Shown piece after piece: positions 10,191 through 31,500 of a DNA stretch of 64,000 bases (the first letter of the stretch is position 1; every line of letters begins with the position of its first letter). The position numbers were made by a program, and so were the translations under genes. The stretch is from assembly GCA_027972325.1 (NCBI GenBank), contig JAPMOS010000049.1, forward strand, positions 62,001 through 126,000, written 5' to 3'. Origin of the DNA: Paratrimastix pyriformis. Its lineage: Eukaryota > Preaxostyla > Paratrimastigidae. The notes under the pieces were generated by a model that was given only the letters and a program-made list of their open reading frames with translations, was not told the DNA's origin and did not search any database.

Positions 10191-13100
10191 ATGTCAACTG
10201 CCGGATTGATCTGTTCATCCCGCCAGGTTGGTGACGTGTCTTGTTGCCTCTTGACTTCTTGTTCCAGCAAAGGAGAGGAACCCGAAAGGAAAGTGTCCCG
10301 TAAAGAAAATCCGTTGGCTTTGGGCCATGAAGTTATCCTCCCATTGGTTCATGCTCCATATCAGCATGTCGCCAATGGGAAAAGACCGTTTACCCGTCTC
10401 GGGCCGAGCGGGAGTCAAGTGTTCCTAATGAAGCGGGATGGTCATCTTTTTGCCGTCAAGCATATCCATTGTCAAGATCTTGAGAACGCATGTGAGATGC
10501 TTCGTTTTGGGCTGCAAATTCGCGCCTTACCAAGGCACCCTGCCCTCATCCCCATCAAGGATGTCTACATCGGTGAGCCATCATGGACTACGGCGCCCTA
10601 TTTGGTGTGTCAGGTGATGGATTACTTCCCCCTCGCCGATCTCGACGAGATTAATGAACTCCTCACTCCGGACCAGCGTGAGAGCTCCGGCTACGCCCTT
10701 CTCTCCGCTTTGGCATTTCTCCAGAGCCAAGGTATTCTGCACCCCTATGTGAAGGTCTGGTTCCACTCACCGCCCTTCTCAACCCGTCTCTTCCCCCCCC
10801 CCCCCCCCCTAGCCGACACACATCCTCTACAAGGGCATGTGCCACAACCCCGAGTTGGTCTTGGGCGGGTATGCCCCTCCACACTCTGTGGCCCGCTTGT
10901 CTCTCGACGCATCGGATTTTCTTGCCCCCGAGGCTGCCACCGCGCGCACCGCCTGCGACCACCGGGCGTGCGTCTTCTCGGCGGGCCTGGTGCTGTTCTG
11001 CATCTTTGGGCAGATGACCCAGGCAGAGATGCGGGCCTTACTCCGGGGCCAGTCCGCTTGGCTCATGCTGATGACCCCGGGCGGCCAGGAGGAGCTGCAC
11101 CAGCACATCCGTGAGCGGCTCGCGCGCGTCCAAGCCCGCCCGGTGCTGGCCGACCTGATCGTGCGCATGCTCGCCAAGAACCCCGCCGATCGGCCCACGG
11201 CCATGGAGGCCCGTCGCGAGGGCCGCTTTGAGGTTGATGAGGCCACTGTGATGAGGGCGGACTCGGTGCCCCTCGAGAACCGCTTCCTGGCGGAGGGCTT
11301 CTGGAGCCCCGATGCGGAACTCTTCGAGTACTTCGCCCCGTCCACCAAGCAGCAACGCTTCTCCGATTGCTGCTACTGGGTGCTGGACTCACTCGAGAAG
11401 TACCTGGAGGATCAGGGGAAAAAACTCGTCTGCAAGCAGCCGATCGGTTATGAAGGTCGAGATGCCCTCCTCACCACACCCTCCCTCCATCACTACCCAC
11501 CACCACCACCACCACCACCTCTTCTTCTTCTTCTTCTTCTTCTTCTTCTTCTTCTTCTTCTTCTTCTTCTTCTTCTTCTTCTTCTTCTTCTTCTTCTTCT
11601 ACATCCTCGCTGTCTTCGCCATCTGACCCTCTGCACCCGCGCTATTCTCTCTTGCAGTAAAAAAGGAGCCCGTCCCCGCCCCCGTCCCCGTCCTGGCGCT
11701 GGCCTTTGTCCTGGCCATCCCCTCCCCCACCCAATCAACTCCAGCCCCCTCCTCAACTCCCCCCCTTCCGGCCGCCCTCAACCGTGCCACCGCCACGCTC
11801 TCCCCAGCTGATAAGGCCGCACCTCCAACTGAGGGTAGCGCCTCGACTGCCACCCAGCCTGCATGCCCGTCGCCGCCACTGCCGCCGCCACTGCCGCCGC
11901 CACTGCCACCACCCCCGGGGGAGGGAGCGACAGCAAGCCCGCCCCCAACAGCAATCCCGGCAGCCACCAAATCGCCCGGCAATCCGATCCGCCCCCCCGC
12001 TGCCGCGACTCCCATCCCACCCCTCTCGCCGCCGCCCCCCGCCCATCCGACGCCCATCGTGGCATCGTCGCTCTTCCCGGGGTTGTCCTCGCCCTCGCCC
12101 GTCGACAGGTCCACGCCCCCCAGCACGCCCACCGCCTCGTCGGCCCCAGACCGGCCCTCCACCCCGCCCCAAGTGTCCACCAGCCCGCTGCCGCCAACCC
12201 CGCCACCCACCACATCCCCCGCCCCGCAGCAGCAGCAACGCGCCTCCCCAACGCCACCCGGCAAGTCCGCCGCCCCCAAGGCCGCGTCGCCTTCGCCTTC
12301 CCCTTCCACCACCACTCCCCCCGCCCCGACCACCCCTCCTCCGCCCGTGCCGGAGGACATCAAGCAGCTCGTGAGGCGCCTCGAGGCCGCCACGGACGCC
12401 CGCGGGGCGGAGACTGTCTGCCGCCTGCTGGCCGAGCGGGCCGAGGCGGACCCCCCAACCCGGGCCCACCTGCTCCGCGCGGGGGTGGTGCCCCCCTTGG
12501 TGGGGGTCTTGAAGCGCCCGGTCGCGTCGAGCAAGCCCCTCCTGGCCGAGCACCTCTGCCGGGCGGTGGCCCTGCTCGCCCTCGAGGCCCCACTGCAGGC
12601 GGCCTTCGGGCGGGAGGGCACGATCAGGCCCCTGGTGCAGCTCCTCAAGGCGCCCCTGATCGCCGGCTCCCCGTCGGCCTGCACACAGGCCTGCAGAGCC
12701 GTGGCCAACCTGGCCGTCGACCCCGAGAATCAGCTCGCCCTGGGCAAGTCGGCCTGCCCCTGCCTGGTGGGTCTCCTGGAGGCCAACGCCGGCGCCCGGG
12801 ACGCGGTGCTGCTGTCCCACCTGGTGCGGGCCATCGGCAACATCGCCATGGCCTCCGAGAACACGGGCCGCTTCGCATCGGCGGGCATCCTGCGGCTGAT
12901 GGTGACCCTGATGAACGGCCCGGTCTTCACCACCGACCGAGACCTGGCCGAGGAGGTGTGCACCTGCCTGGCCAACCTGGCCGCCGACGAGGGCCTGCGG
13001 ATGATGTGCGGCCACACCTTCTCGGCCCTGGTGCGCCTGCTGAACAGCCCCATGCTGGCGGGCGACGCGGACCTGGCCGAGGCGGCCCTGGGGGCCGTGG

Positions 13101-15038
13101 GGGTGATCTGCTCGTCGCGCGGCAACCTGATCCTGCTGAGCATGTCGGGGGTCATCGCCCCGCTGCTGGCCCTGACCAAGGCCCCGGCCGTCATGACCAG
13201 CCCGGGCGCCTGCGAGCAGCTCTGCCGGGCGCTCGGCTTCATGGCCTCCTTCACCGAGTCGCTGACGGCCCTGGGGCGCAGCCGGGACTTGGGCCCCACC
13301 CTGGTCAACCTGCTGCGGACCCCGATGGTGTGCGAGCACCCCACCTTGCTGGAGGAGCTCTGCCTGGCCATCGACCAGCTGACCGACGACAAGGACGCCC
13401 GGGCCGACATCGACAAGGCCGGCCTGGTGGAGGCCCTGGCCGTGCTCTTCCAGCACCTGCCCGCCCCGTGCCCCCCCGACCTGGCCTCGAGCGCCTGCAG
13501 GGTGCTGGCCCGCGGGCTCGTCGACGAGGAGGCCAAGCGCCGCTTCGGGCGGGCCGATGGCCTGCCGCCCCTGGTGACCCTCATGCGCCAGGTCAAGAGC
13601 AACCCGCCCGCCCTGGTGGCCGAGCCGCTGCTCTGGGTGGTGATGCACCTGGCGGGGGGCATCCCCGAGAACCAGGACATCTTCGCCCGCAGCGGGGCCG
13701 TGCCCTTGCTGGTCTCCCTGGGCAAGAAGCCCGCCGTCTACGGGAGCGCCCGCACGGCGGCCTACCTGTTCAGCGCCATCGGGTCGATCGCCATGTCGGC
13801 CGAGTGCCGGCCCACCTTCGTCCAGGCGGGCGTGGTGCCCCTGCTGGCCAAGCTGCTCCGGTTCCCCCTGGCCACCAGCGACCTGCTCTTCGCCACGTCC
13901 CTCTGCGCCACCGTGGGCGAGTTCAGCTCGGACGAGGCCGCCCGGGCGGGCTTCCTCGAGGCCGGCGCCCTGCCCGCCCTGGCCCGCCTGCTGCAGCTGC
14001 CCGCCGCGGGCACCCAGCTCGACTTCACCGAGCGGCTGATGCAGTGCCTGCGGCTGCTGTGCACCCACCTGCCGGCCCCGACCCAGGGGCGGGAGGTCGT
14101 CGAGGCGGGCATCATCCCGCCCCTGCTGGCCATGGCCAAGCTGCCCGCGGCCACCCACGTGCGGGTGGTCGAGTGGATCACGGCCCTGTTCTTCCACCTC
14201 TCGGTCATGCCCGAGATCCGGGCGGCCCTGCAGGCCCAGCCCGCCGCGGCGCCGACCATGGTGGCCATGCTGCGCGACCCCAACATCTGCGCCAACCCGG
14301 TGGCCCTCGAGTTCCTCGTAGCCGCCACGGGCAACGTCCTCGCCTATGCGCCCGCCATCCGCGGGTTCCTCAACGCCCACCTGGCGACCGGCATCATCGA
14401 CCTCCTCCGGACGGTCTGCAGTGCCCCCCCGCGTCAGCCTCCCCGCCCTGGGTTGGAGCCACTCTGGGATCCGTCCTGGGGTTGGGTTGGAGCCACGATG
14501 GTTGGAGCCACAATGGGGTTGGATCTGACCTCATTCCCACGGACTGTCACACTCCCATTGGCTGGGGATGTGGCCCTTGTCCTGTCCTGGGCCAGCCCTC
14601 TGTGCTGACGATGCCCGGGGTCTGCGCCAACCTGGTGCGGACGGCCAGCAACTGCTGCTCGGACCCCGAGGGGCTGCGGCTCTTCCTGGAGGAGGGCATC
14701 CTGGCCGCCGTGGTGGGCCTCCTGCGCAGCCCGGCCTGCCTGACCACGGCCGACCTGGCCCGGCACAGCTGCGAGTACATCCAGTCCCTCATCACCAGCA
14801 CGGTCTGCCTGCCTGCCTGTCTCCCGACCCCCCAATTCGCCTCACATCCCGCGGGGTGATGCAGGTGGTGGCCCGGGACTTCATGCTGAGCGGCCTCGAG
14901 GCCCTGGCGGCCACGGCCGAGGCACACAACCAGCGGGCGGCCGTGGGGGTGGCCGTCTGCCGGGTGGTCCAGCAGCTGTCCCAGCACCCCCTCTTCCACA
15001 AGGCCCTCCGCAACACGCCCCTCTCCAAGTACCTCTGA
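10191..15038 (+). CDS. Pseudokinase with C-terminal armadillo repeats
   Basis: Exons: about 10191-10754, 10813-11455, 11658-14413, 14596-14802, 14865-15038 (stop TGA), about 1,450 residues. The kinase-like part has a loosened glycine loop (RLGPSGSQVFLMK), the conserved lysine (FAVKHI) and a hydrophobic core (YLVCQVMDYF). At the catalytic loop it reads HPYVKPTHILY where active kinases have HRDLKPENILL, so the catalytic Asp is Tyr. The DFG position reads LGG. It should be catalytically dead. A Pro-rich linker (about 11700-12340) leads into many roughly 42- to 50-residue helical repeats with armadillo spacing (GVVPPLVGVL, GTIRPLVQLL, CRAVANLA, GVIAPLLAL) to the end. Pseudokinase plus armadillo/HEAT repeats occurs in ULK4, SCYL and related scaffolds; I cannot choose among them. 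The exact start is uncertain, as upstream frame stays open. Confidence 0.82.
10797..10810 (+). repeat. C-homopolymer at a 3' splice site
   Basis: A run of C lies immediately before acceptor TAG of the 58-base intron 10755-10812, acting as its pyrimidine tract. Confidence 0.7.
11518..11600 (+). repeat. CTT microsatellite in intron
   Basis: About 27 CTT units sit in the 202-base intron 11456-11657 (donor GTCGAG, acceptor TTGCAG) between the pseudokinase lobe and the proline-rich linker. Confidence 0.92.
14414..14595 (+). other. Armadillo-gene intron with short direct repeats
   Basis: This 182-base intron has donor GTCTGC and acceptor GGCCAG. The decamer TTGGAGCCAC occurs three times near 14453-14513. 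Splicing it keeps the armadillo frame (LLRT to PSVLTMPGV). Confidence 0.7.
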
Positions 15039-15230
15039 CCACACACCACCCCCGACCCGCGGCCCCCCCATTTTTCCGCGTTTTCCCCTCTGCTGCTCCA
15101 AGACGCCACGGGCGATTTCGTGTGGATGATATTCGGAGGCTGAGGGGGAGGGGAAGGGACGAAGGGGGGGAACCCCGGCCATGTATGGGGATCGGGGCAA
15201 GGGGAGGAGGAGAGGGGTGGTGACGGCTGC
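15039..15230. other. Short convergent spacer
   Basis: The stops of the armadillo gene and the Rubicon-like gene face each other across 192 bases. C-rich, no feature recognised. Confidence 0.5.
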
Positions 15231-24098
<8,868 letters not shown>

Positions 24099-24196
24099 CA
24101 AGGGCGGAGCGAGAAGGTCGAAGGTCGCCGGAAATTGCTAAGAGAACCGCGGAACTATTTTCAATCTCCGTGCGACGGTTCTGCAGCCCCTGCAGA
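24099..24196. promoter_or_regulatory. Bidirectional spacer between Rubicon-like and membrane protein A genes
   Basis: 98 bases lie between ATG 24098 (minus) and ATG 24197 (plus). Moderate GC, no recognised motif. Confidence 0.4.
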
Positions 24197-27100
24197 ATGG
24201 CCGAACAATTCCAAGAGAACTCGACACAAAAAAAGAGTGTCCAAACAATAATAAAAAGTGGCAAAAGTCCGCCAGCATGGAAGGCAAAATTTCGAGCCTG
24301 GTTCCGCGCCCTTTTCACTTGGCCCTGGTCTGGCTTGCCCTTTATGAGACTTTATGGATTACTTTGGAATTGCTCGCCATCTCCAGCATCTCGGCAGCGC
24401 TAAAGAATTATCTGAAGATGCTATTATATGGAAACCTTTGGGCAATTTTTTGCGGGGTATTTATGGTGCTCATTTGGTATACGATGAGGTCTTCCTGTTT
24501 CCGGTCCTTTTTTTGGCTGATCGCTTTTCCAGTTCGATCCAGTGGGTCGATTTTAATCTCCTTCAACAACCCGAACCGCCGGTGACGTTTTTCAGCTCGC
24601 TCGCTCTTACCATTGTCTGTTGGTCCACTTGTTATTTGCCCATCCTTTCAGCAGCAACACAGCTGGAACGTATTCCTCGTCACTTTTTCGCCCATGGTCA
24701 TGGTGTGCACCCTCTACGACGTCAGCAAGATCAAGGGGCTCATTGCTGCTTTTTTCGTGGCGAGTTTGACTCTCCCCTACTGTATTCACATCACAATGTA
24801 CGCACTTGGTTTCAACTGGTGGTACTACCGAGTCTGTCATGCCCTTTGTGTTAGCTCGACATCGGTCCATCGACGACGCACTTTTTCCCCTCAGCTGACC
24901 GTCATCGGGTACACGTTCGCCATGGTGATGTGCGTGGGGATCAGGTCTGTATCACCACCCCTCCCCCACCACCCCTCCCCACCCCGTCTGGTCGACCTGA
25001 CCTGACATTGGCGGTTCATGTTGGGGGTTAGCGTCATCCTCCGGCGGGCGCTCAAGTTGCCCAAGACCTTCATCGCGGCCTTCTTGATGGAGTTCATCTC
25101 GATTGCGATGGTCTTCCTGCTGATCTCGTTCATCGTGGTCAACTTCTTCGGCATGCTGCGCACCGATTGGGCCCGGCTGATCTTCCGGATCGTCGCATAC
25201 CCGGTCATCATCGAGATCGCCCTCCTCTGCGCCCGCCTCTCGGCGTACCTCTACCCCAGTCCGCCCGCCAGGCACCCACTCCCGACACCCCACGACCCCC
25301 CCCCCCCCCCCCCCCCCCCTCCACTTCCCCGCGACTCACCCGCCCCGCCCGGCCCTCCCCAGACGTGACGTACCCCTCGAACCTGCACAACATCAACTAC
25401 ATCGTCCAGCTGAGCACCCAGATCTGCGGCCGCTTCCTGCTGGTGGCCTTCGCGGACCAGGAGCTGGCCATCCTGGGTACCATCGTCACGGTCGTGGTCG
25501 AGTCCTTCACCCGCCTCACCCAGCGCTTCCGCGACCGGTTCATCGTCTGGGTCCGCCGCCGCCGCCATCCTCCAAGCATCGCCCAACCCGCATCGTCTGG
25601 GTCCACCGCCACCATGCAATCATCGTCACCGCCACCCATGATACCGTTTGGGCCCGCCATCCACCACCACCACCATCCAAGCATCATCGTGCTCCCCATC
25701 TCTGGTCGTCCTCGTGGGGCATGGGGTGGACGGGGCAGCTGTTCACGTGCGGCAAGAAGAACAACTTCTGGAGCAAGGCCTACGCGGAGGAGCTCAAGCG
25801 GGACAGCCAGGTGGCCCGCTTCACGGCCGAGAACGGCTCCGTCCTGGCCACGCCCTTCCTGCAGCTCTTCTTCTACAAGCAGCGGGCATTCTTCATGGTC
25901 CGCCCCCTCCGTTCGTCTGACTGACCCCTCCGCTCGTCTGACTGACCCCTCCGCTTGTCTGACTGACCCCTCCGCTTGTCTGACTGACCCCTCCGCTTGT
26001 CTGACGTCTCCTGGGCGACTCAGCTGAACTTCGCCCCGGGCGACCCGGCCCCCGACACCTGGGACCTACTCTCGTCCGCCCTCCTCCGATGGGTGATTGA
26101 GGTCCGTCCCGTGCCCCCACCCCTCCCCTCTCCCCCTCCCTCCCTCCCCTCCCTCCCTGCCTCCCTCCTGCCTCCCTCCCCGCCACCCCTCCTGCCCCCG
26201 CGCCCGGTCTCAAGACCGTCTCGCCCTCCCCCTCACCCTCACCCTCACCTCCCTCACCCTCCTCGTCCTCACCTCACCTCACCCTCCTCGTCCTCACCCT
26301 CACCATCCCCCCCCCCCCCCCGGCAGGTGATCGGCGACTTCAGTTCTCTGCATGAACGGCCTGGCCGACCACATCTGGTTCCACCGCAGGTCCCCCTTCC
26401 CTTCCTCCCCATCCCCGCCCCGCCCGCCCGCCCCGCCCCGCCCCGCCCCGCCCGCCCCGCCCCGCCCCGCCCCGCCCCGCCCCGCCCCGCCCCGCCCCGC
26501 CCCGCCCCGCCCGCCCGCCCCGCCCCGCCCCGCCCCGCCCCGCCCCGCCCCGCCCCGCCCGCCCCGCCCGCCCGCCCCGCCCCGCCCGCCCCGCCCGCCC
26601 GGCCCGCCCGCCCGCCCGCCTCTTTCCCTTCCGCCCGTGCCCCGACTCACGGTCTCTCATCCCCCCGCCCGCTCGCCCACCCCTGACCCCCCGCAGCGCC
26701 ACCTGATGGTCTACACGGTGCCCAAGGAGGGCGGCGGGGGCGAGGGCCAGGGGGGCAAGAGCCCCCTCGTGGTGGCCGCCCAGGAGCTGCAGCTGCCCGC
26801 CTCGCCCTCGCCCATCCTGGCCGCCCGCCAGCGGGCCAGCGCCACCCGCATCCGGCGGCAGCTCTCCACCAAGCTCGACGCACCGGCCCTGCTGGGGCCC
26901 TCCCCGTCCCCCGACTCGCCCGCCGACACGGTCCTCGAGGCCCCGGTGGCCCCCGGGACCCCCATCCCCGCCAAGGCGGCCCTGGAGGCGGCCGCCAGCC
27001 CGGCCGAGAGCCCGCCCGATGTGCGCCAGGCGGTCACCGAGACCGACCTGCCCGCCTCGGCCAAGAGCGCCGCCACCGTGCTGCGGACCGACCCCACCAC

Positions 27101-27624
27101 CCCGCCGGGCGGCCTCGACTCGGCCCCCCGGCAGAACCCCTCGGAGCCCGTGCTGACCCTGCTGACCAGCTTCACGGCCCGCGACCACCAGGCCGACCCG
27201 GCCGAGCTGCCCCTGCAGGAGGTCGAGTCCCCCGCGGCCGCCACCACCCCCACCATCCTCCTGTCGGCCAGCACCTTGCGGGCCTCCGATTCCTGGGAGG
27301 CCCCCGCCGCCTCGCCCGGCGCCGGCCCGGCGGGCTTCAGCTCGGTCACCAGCGAGGCTGCCGCCGCCCCGGCCCCCGCTCTCGCCCCTGCCCTCGCACC
27401 GCCGCCCGAATGCAGCCCCGGCCCGGGGAGCAGCCCCGCCCCGCCCTCGATCTCCGAGTCGGACCCGCCCTCGCCCGCCCCGGGGAAGGGGGGCCGGCCC
27501 CGGTCCCAGTGCGACCGGCTCTGCAGGCGTTTCTGGATCTACCTGCTGCCCAAACTCTGGCTGACCCTGGTCGCGGCCTGCTACTTCCCCATGGTCGGCA
27601 TCCTCCCCTCCCCTCCTCCCTCCC

Positions 27625-27655
<31 letters not shown>

Positions 27656-27845
27656 ACACGCTCACCTTTGCCCCCCCCCCCCCCCCCGACAGCTGTATAC
27701 CTTCTGGCCGGAGCTGTCCATCTGCACGGACACGACCAACCTGTGCTCGTGCTCCTTCCGGCTGCGGAGCCTCTACTGCGCCGCATCCAACTTCACCGTC
27801 GACGCCCTCCAGCCCGTGCCCTTTGGCCCGCTCCCCGGCAGGTGA
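24197..27845 (+). CDS. Multi-pass membrane protein A (tandem paralogue)
   Basis: Start ATG 24197 (MAEQFQEN). Early introns: 24328-24386, 24489-24532, 24615-24654, 24832-24894, 24945-25031, all with GTC donors and in-phase joins. Hydrophobic spans include LLYGNLWAIFCGVFMVLIW, FLVTFSPMVMVCTLY, LIAAFFVASLTLPYCIHI, TFIAAFLMEFISIAMVFLLI and IIEIALLCARLSAYLY, then LWLTLVAACYFPM near the C-terminus, so roughly seven or eight membrane segments. Segments shared with the next gene are [49 protein letters not shown] and LYTFWPEL. A long Pro/Ala-rich loop (about 26700-27500) precedes the last membrane span, and a Cys-rich tail (CTDTTNLCSCSF) follows. Stop is TGA 27843-27845. I do not recognise the family. 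The regular hydrophobic blocks and conserved soluble motifs suggest a transporter, channel or lipid-handling protein, but nothing decides this. Confidence 0.78.
25293..25322 (+). repeat. C-homopolymer in intron
   Basis: Run of C upstream of the acceptor of the intron that follows the exon ending LSAYLYP. Confidence 0.85.
25911..26006 (+). repeat. 21-base minisatellite just inside an intron
   Basis: Five copies of GTCTGACTGACCCCTCCGCTT-type units begin about 14 bases after donor GTCCGC at about 25900. Each unit starts with GTCTGA, itself a donor-like hexamer in this genome. Confidence 0.88.
26408..26625 (+). repeat. CCCCG pentamer array
   Basis: GC-only array of CCCCG and CCCGC units fills most of the intron between the exon beginning VIGDFSS and the exon carrying HLMVYTVPKE. 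Confidence 0.9.
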
Positions 27846-28555
27846 AGGCGGAGGTGTACATGACCCTGCGAAACCCCGCTCATGGCCCTGTCCTCGAGTG
27901 ACAGAGGCCGCGTGGCTGTGCCCAGGGCCATCGGCCCCACGCCCCCCCTTGGCAAGCCTTGTCCGCTCCGCCCTCCCTCCCCATCTCCCGCCCGCCTTCG
28001 GGTTGGCCTGGTTTCCTGTTTTGGTGGTTGCGTCGTCGCATGGTTTGTGGTCCCCTTATCGCGCCCTCCGAGTGCTGTCTCTCTCGACAGGACCCGAATG
28101 TCGGGCGCCTCGTCTGTTTCTTTGGTCCCCCTCACGGCCGGCCGTGACACTCCGTCTTGCTCCCCCTCCCACCTCCCTCCCTGAATATCTTCGCTTCCTT
28201 CCAGGCTTTTCCAATTTTCTAATTCTGCATGTCGCGCCTGTTGTCTGGTTCCTAGTCTCCTCTGTCTCTGTCTCCCATCTCCTCGCGAACAGGTACCTCT
28301 TTTCGTGTTTGTTGGTTTTTTGTTCTGTCTTTTCTCTTGGGACTTTCGTCTGTTGTTTTGCTCAAGCTGCGGTTTCGTGACATTTTTTCCCCCACATTTT
28401 TCTTTCGTGGTCCGAATCCTGAAAATACTACGGATCTTTTTCAGCTCTGGCAGAGCCGATGAAGAGAGGGAGGGGAATGAGTCCGAGAACGGCATTTCGA
28501 CAGTATTGGCTGGGAATGGGAGGAAGATCATGAATGTGTTTATATTTCCTCGACT
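27846..28555. other. T/C-rich intergenic region between the paralogues
   Basis: Contains a pyrimidine-rich stretch (about 28200-28450, TTTCTTTT-type). The 5' exon of membrane protein B may lie near 28450-28555, because no in-frame ATG is visible at the start of its first recognisable coding segment. Otherwise nothing supported. Confidence 0.5.
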
Positions 28556-31500
28556 GTGACATTCAAGATAGGCTCAAGCGTGCCCTCACTCGAGACTGAC
28601 ACGAGGTGCCTTCCAAGAAGAGCATCAGACCCCCTCCAGATTCCCCCGGGCAACGCATACTTTCCTCGCCGTTCTGCTTTCTCCCCGTCCGCGTTCCGGC
28701 ACTCTCCGTTCGACTTGGCTTTTCTTCCAACTAGAAAAAAAGTGAGTCTTCGGAAGAAATTACCAAAGCCCGTAAGAAAGGTTCTCCGAGTGTTTCTGAA
28801 ATACCTCAAAGTAATTATCTATGGAAACATTGGCTCACTCGTTGCCGGAGCGGTTATCATCCTCATTTGGTTTTTCATTTCGTCTGTCATTGGTTTTTAC
28901 CCAGATTCTGACGCGCTCCAGTTCCCTGCCCTGGATTAATGAGCATGCTTTCGACACTCGCGATCCTCCACTCGTGTACTTTAGCCCGTTGACACTTACG
29001 ATTGTGCACAGCTGGAATACATTTATCGTCACATCATCACCAGGTCCTTGCTCACTCGCTTCGAGTTCGTTCCAACCGTCTTTTAGTGGTGTTCGCTCTC
29101 ATTCTTTACGATTGTCGGCGCATCGCCTGGCTCATTGTCATTTTCTTTCTGGCGAATGCTTTGGTGCCATTCGTCACATACGGCGTTTTATATGCATTCG
29201 GATTCTATTGGTGGTTTTATCGCGTCTGTTTCTTTTTTTACTCCCGATGGATCCGACTTCCTCCAAGCTGACAATGTTGGGGTACTTCATGGCATTGGCC
29301 GGAACATTTTGCGAGTGGTCTGCGTGCGAGCCACCGCACCCTGACCGTCATCCTTCCCCCGGGCTAGTTTCATCATCAAACGGACGCTGAAGCTGCCGTT
29401 TGCCTTCATCGGGAGTTTCCTGCTGGAGTTCTTCTCGCTGATCCTGGTTTTCCTGGCCATCTCGTACCTAATCATCCCCTTCTACGCCTCGATGAGCACC
29501 GATTGGGGCAGGATGATCTTCCGGCTGCTCGCGTATCCCATCATTGTCGAGGTCTCCCTCTCCCCCCCCGCCCGGCCTCCCGGGTGCACATCTGTCCCAT
29601 GACGATGCTCACCGGGTTTGGTGGCCCCCTCGCGTGCAGTTCTCCCTGGTGTGCGGGCGCATCGCAGCGAACCTCTACCCGCGTCTGTGGCTCGCACCTC
29701 CCCCTCCCCCTCCCCTCCCCTCCCCCTCCCCCTCCCCTCCCTCCCCTCCCTCCCCTCCCTCCCTCCTCCCCTCCTCCCTCCCCTCCCCCTCCCCTCCCCT
29801 CCCTCCCCCCCCTCCCTCCTCCCCCCCTCCCCCCTCCCTCCCCCCCTCCCCAGGGCCAACATTTCCCCTCCGCTCTCGATGCTGACATTCCCCCTCTCGC
29901 ACCTCCGCAGGGGTCGATTACCCGCGCAACCTGCACAACGTCAACTTCATGGTGCAGATCTTCACCCAGATCTGCGGCCGCTTCCTGCTGGTGACCTTCT
30001 CGTCCCAGGGCATGGCCATCCTGGCCACCGTCTTCAACATCGGCCTGGAGACCCTCACCAGGCTGACCCTCGCCTGGCGCGACCGTTGGATTGTCACCGT
30101 CCGTCTGCCACCACCGGGCGCCCCTTGCCCTAACTCATTCCTTGGCAGATCTTCACCTGCGGGCGGGGCAAAGACTTCTGGACCCGGAAGCCCTACGCGG
30201 CCCAGGTGCGCAGTGACAGCAACCTGACCCGGCTGATCGCCGTCAGCGGCTCCGTCCTGGCCACTCCCTTCCTGCAGATCTTCTTCTACCCCAAGCGGGC
30301 ATTCTTCCAGGTCCGCCCCACCCCACGCCCATCCCCCCCGTGAGGCGCGTGTGTTCTTGTTGGGGATGGCGACTTCACCGCTGGGGGGTCTGCCTGGGGG
30401 ACGGTCATGGCGGGCAGATGAACTTCGCGCCGGGGGACCCGGAGCCCTCGCTGGTCGAACTGGTCCAGTCGGCCCTCATCCGCTGGGGCATCGAAGTCCG
30501 CCTCCCGCGCCTCCATCCCTCCCGCTCCTCCCTCCCTCCCGCTCCTCCCTCCCTCCGCTCCTCCCTCCCTCCTCCCTCCCTCCCTCCTCCCTCCCTCCCT
30601 CCCTCCCTCCCTCCTCCCTCCCTCCTCCCTCCTCCCTCCTCCCTCCCTCCCTCCCTCCCTCCTCCCTCCCTCCTCCCTCCTCCTCCTCCCTCCTCCTCCC
30701 TCCCTCCTCCCCTCCCTCCTCCCCTCCTCCCTCCTCCTCCCTCCCTCCCTCCTCCCTCCTCCTCCCTCCTCCTCCCTCCCTCCTCCTCCTCCTCCTCCTC
30801 CCTCCCTCCTCCTCCTCCCTCCCCCTCCTCCCTCCCCTCCCCCTCCCCTCCCCTCCCCTCCCTCCCCTCCCCCTCCCCTCCCCTCCCCCTCCTCCCCCCG
30901 CCTCCATCCCCGCGCCTTATCCCGTCTCCGTCCCTTCGCGCCTCCGTCCCCCCATCGCCACTGCCCCGTGCAGATTCTTGGGTCCTTCTTCTCGATGACT
31001 GTTGCTGGGATCGTGGCCCACTGCAAGTGCAAATCGTGCGGCAAGGTCTGGACGATGGAGGGGCGACCGAGCGAATGGCATCTCCTTCTCCTCTCCTCAT
31101 TGCCTCTCCTCTCCTCTCCTCTCATTGCCTCTCCTTCTCCTCTCCTCTTCTCCTTCTCCTCTCTCCTCTCCTTCTCCTCTCATGATTCTCCCAGCAAACC
31201 AGCAAGGTGTACGCCATGTCGCCCCCGCCCGCCAAGGAGCGTGAGCGTGAGATGGACATGCTGGCCGACAAGGACAAGGACAAGGACGCCAAGGACAAGG
31301 AGGACAAGGAGTTGGGCCCCATTCGGCGGGCCTACATCGGCGCCCCCGTTGGGCCCCCGGCCACCATCGGACCCGACCCCCCCTCCTCGCCGCCCGGCTC
31401 GCCCATGCTGACCACGGTGCCCACCTTGGCCACGGTGGGCTCGTCCCTGTCCGCCTCGGGCTCGGCGTCGACCCTGGCCGACCTGGGCAGCACCAGCCTC

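Noticed and set aside
11753-14380. 875-codon minus-strand open frame
   Set aside because: It lies antisense to the armadillo repeats, which have clear family spacing. The antisense translation is low-complexity Gly/Gln/His without motifs.
26408-26625. CpG-island-like regulatory element
   Set aside because: It is a CCCCG tandem array in an intron far from any gene start.
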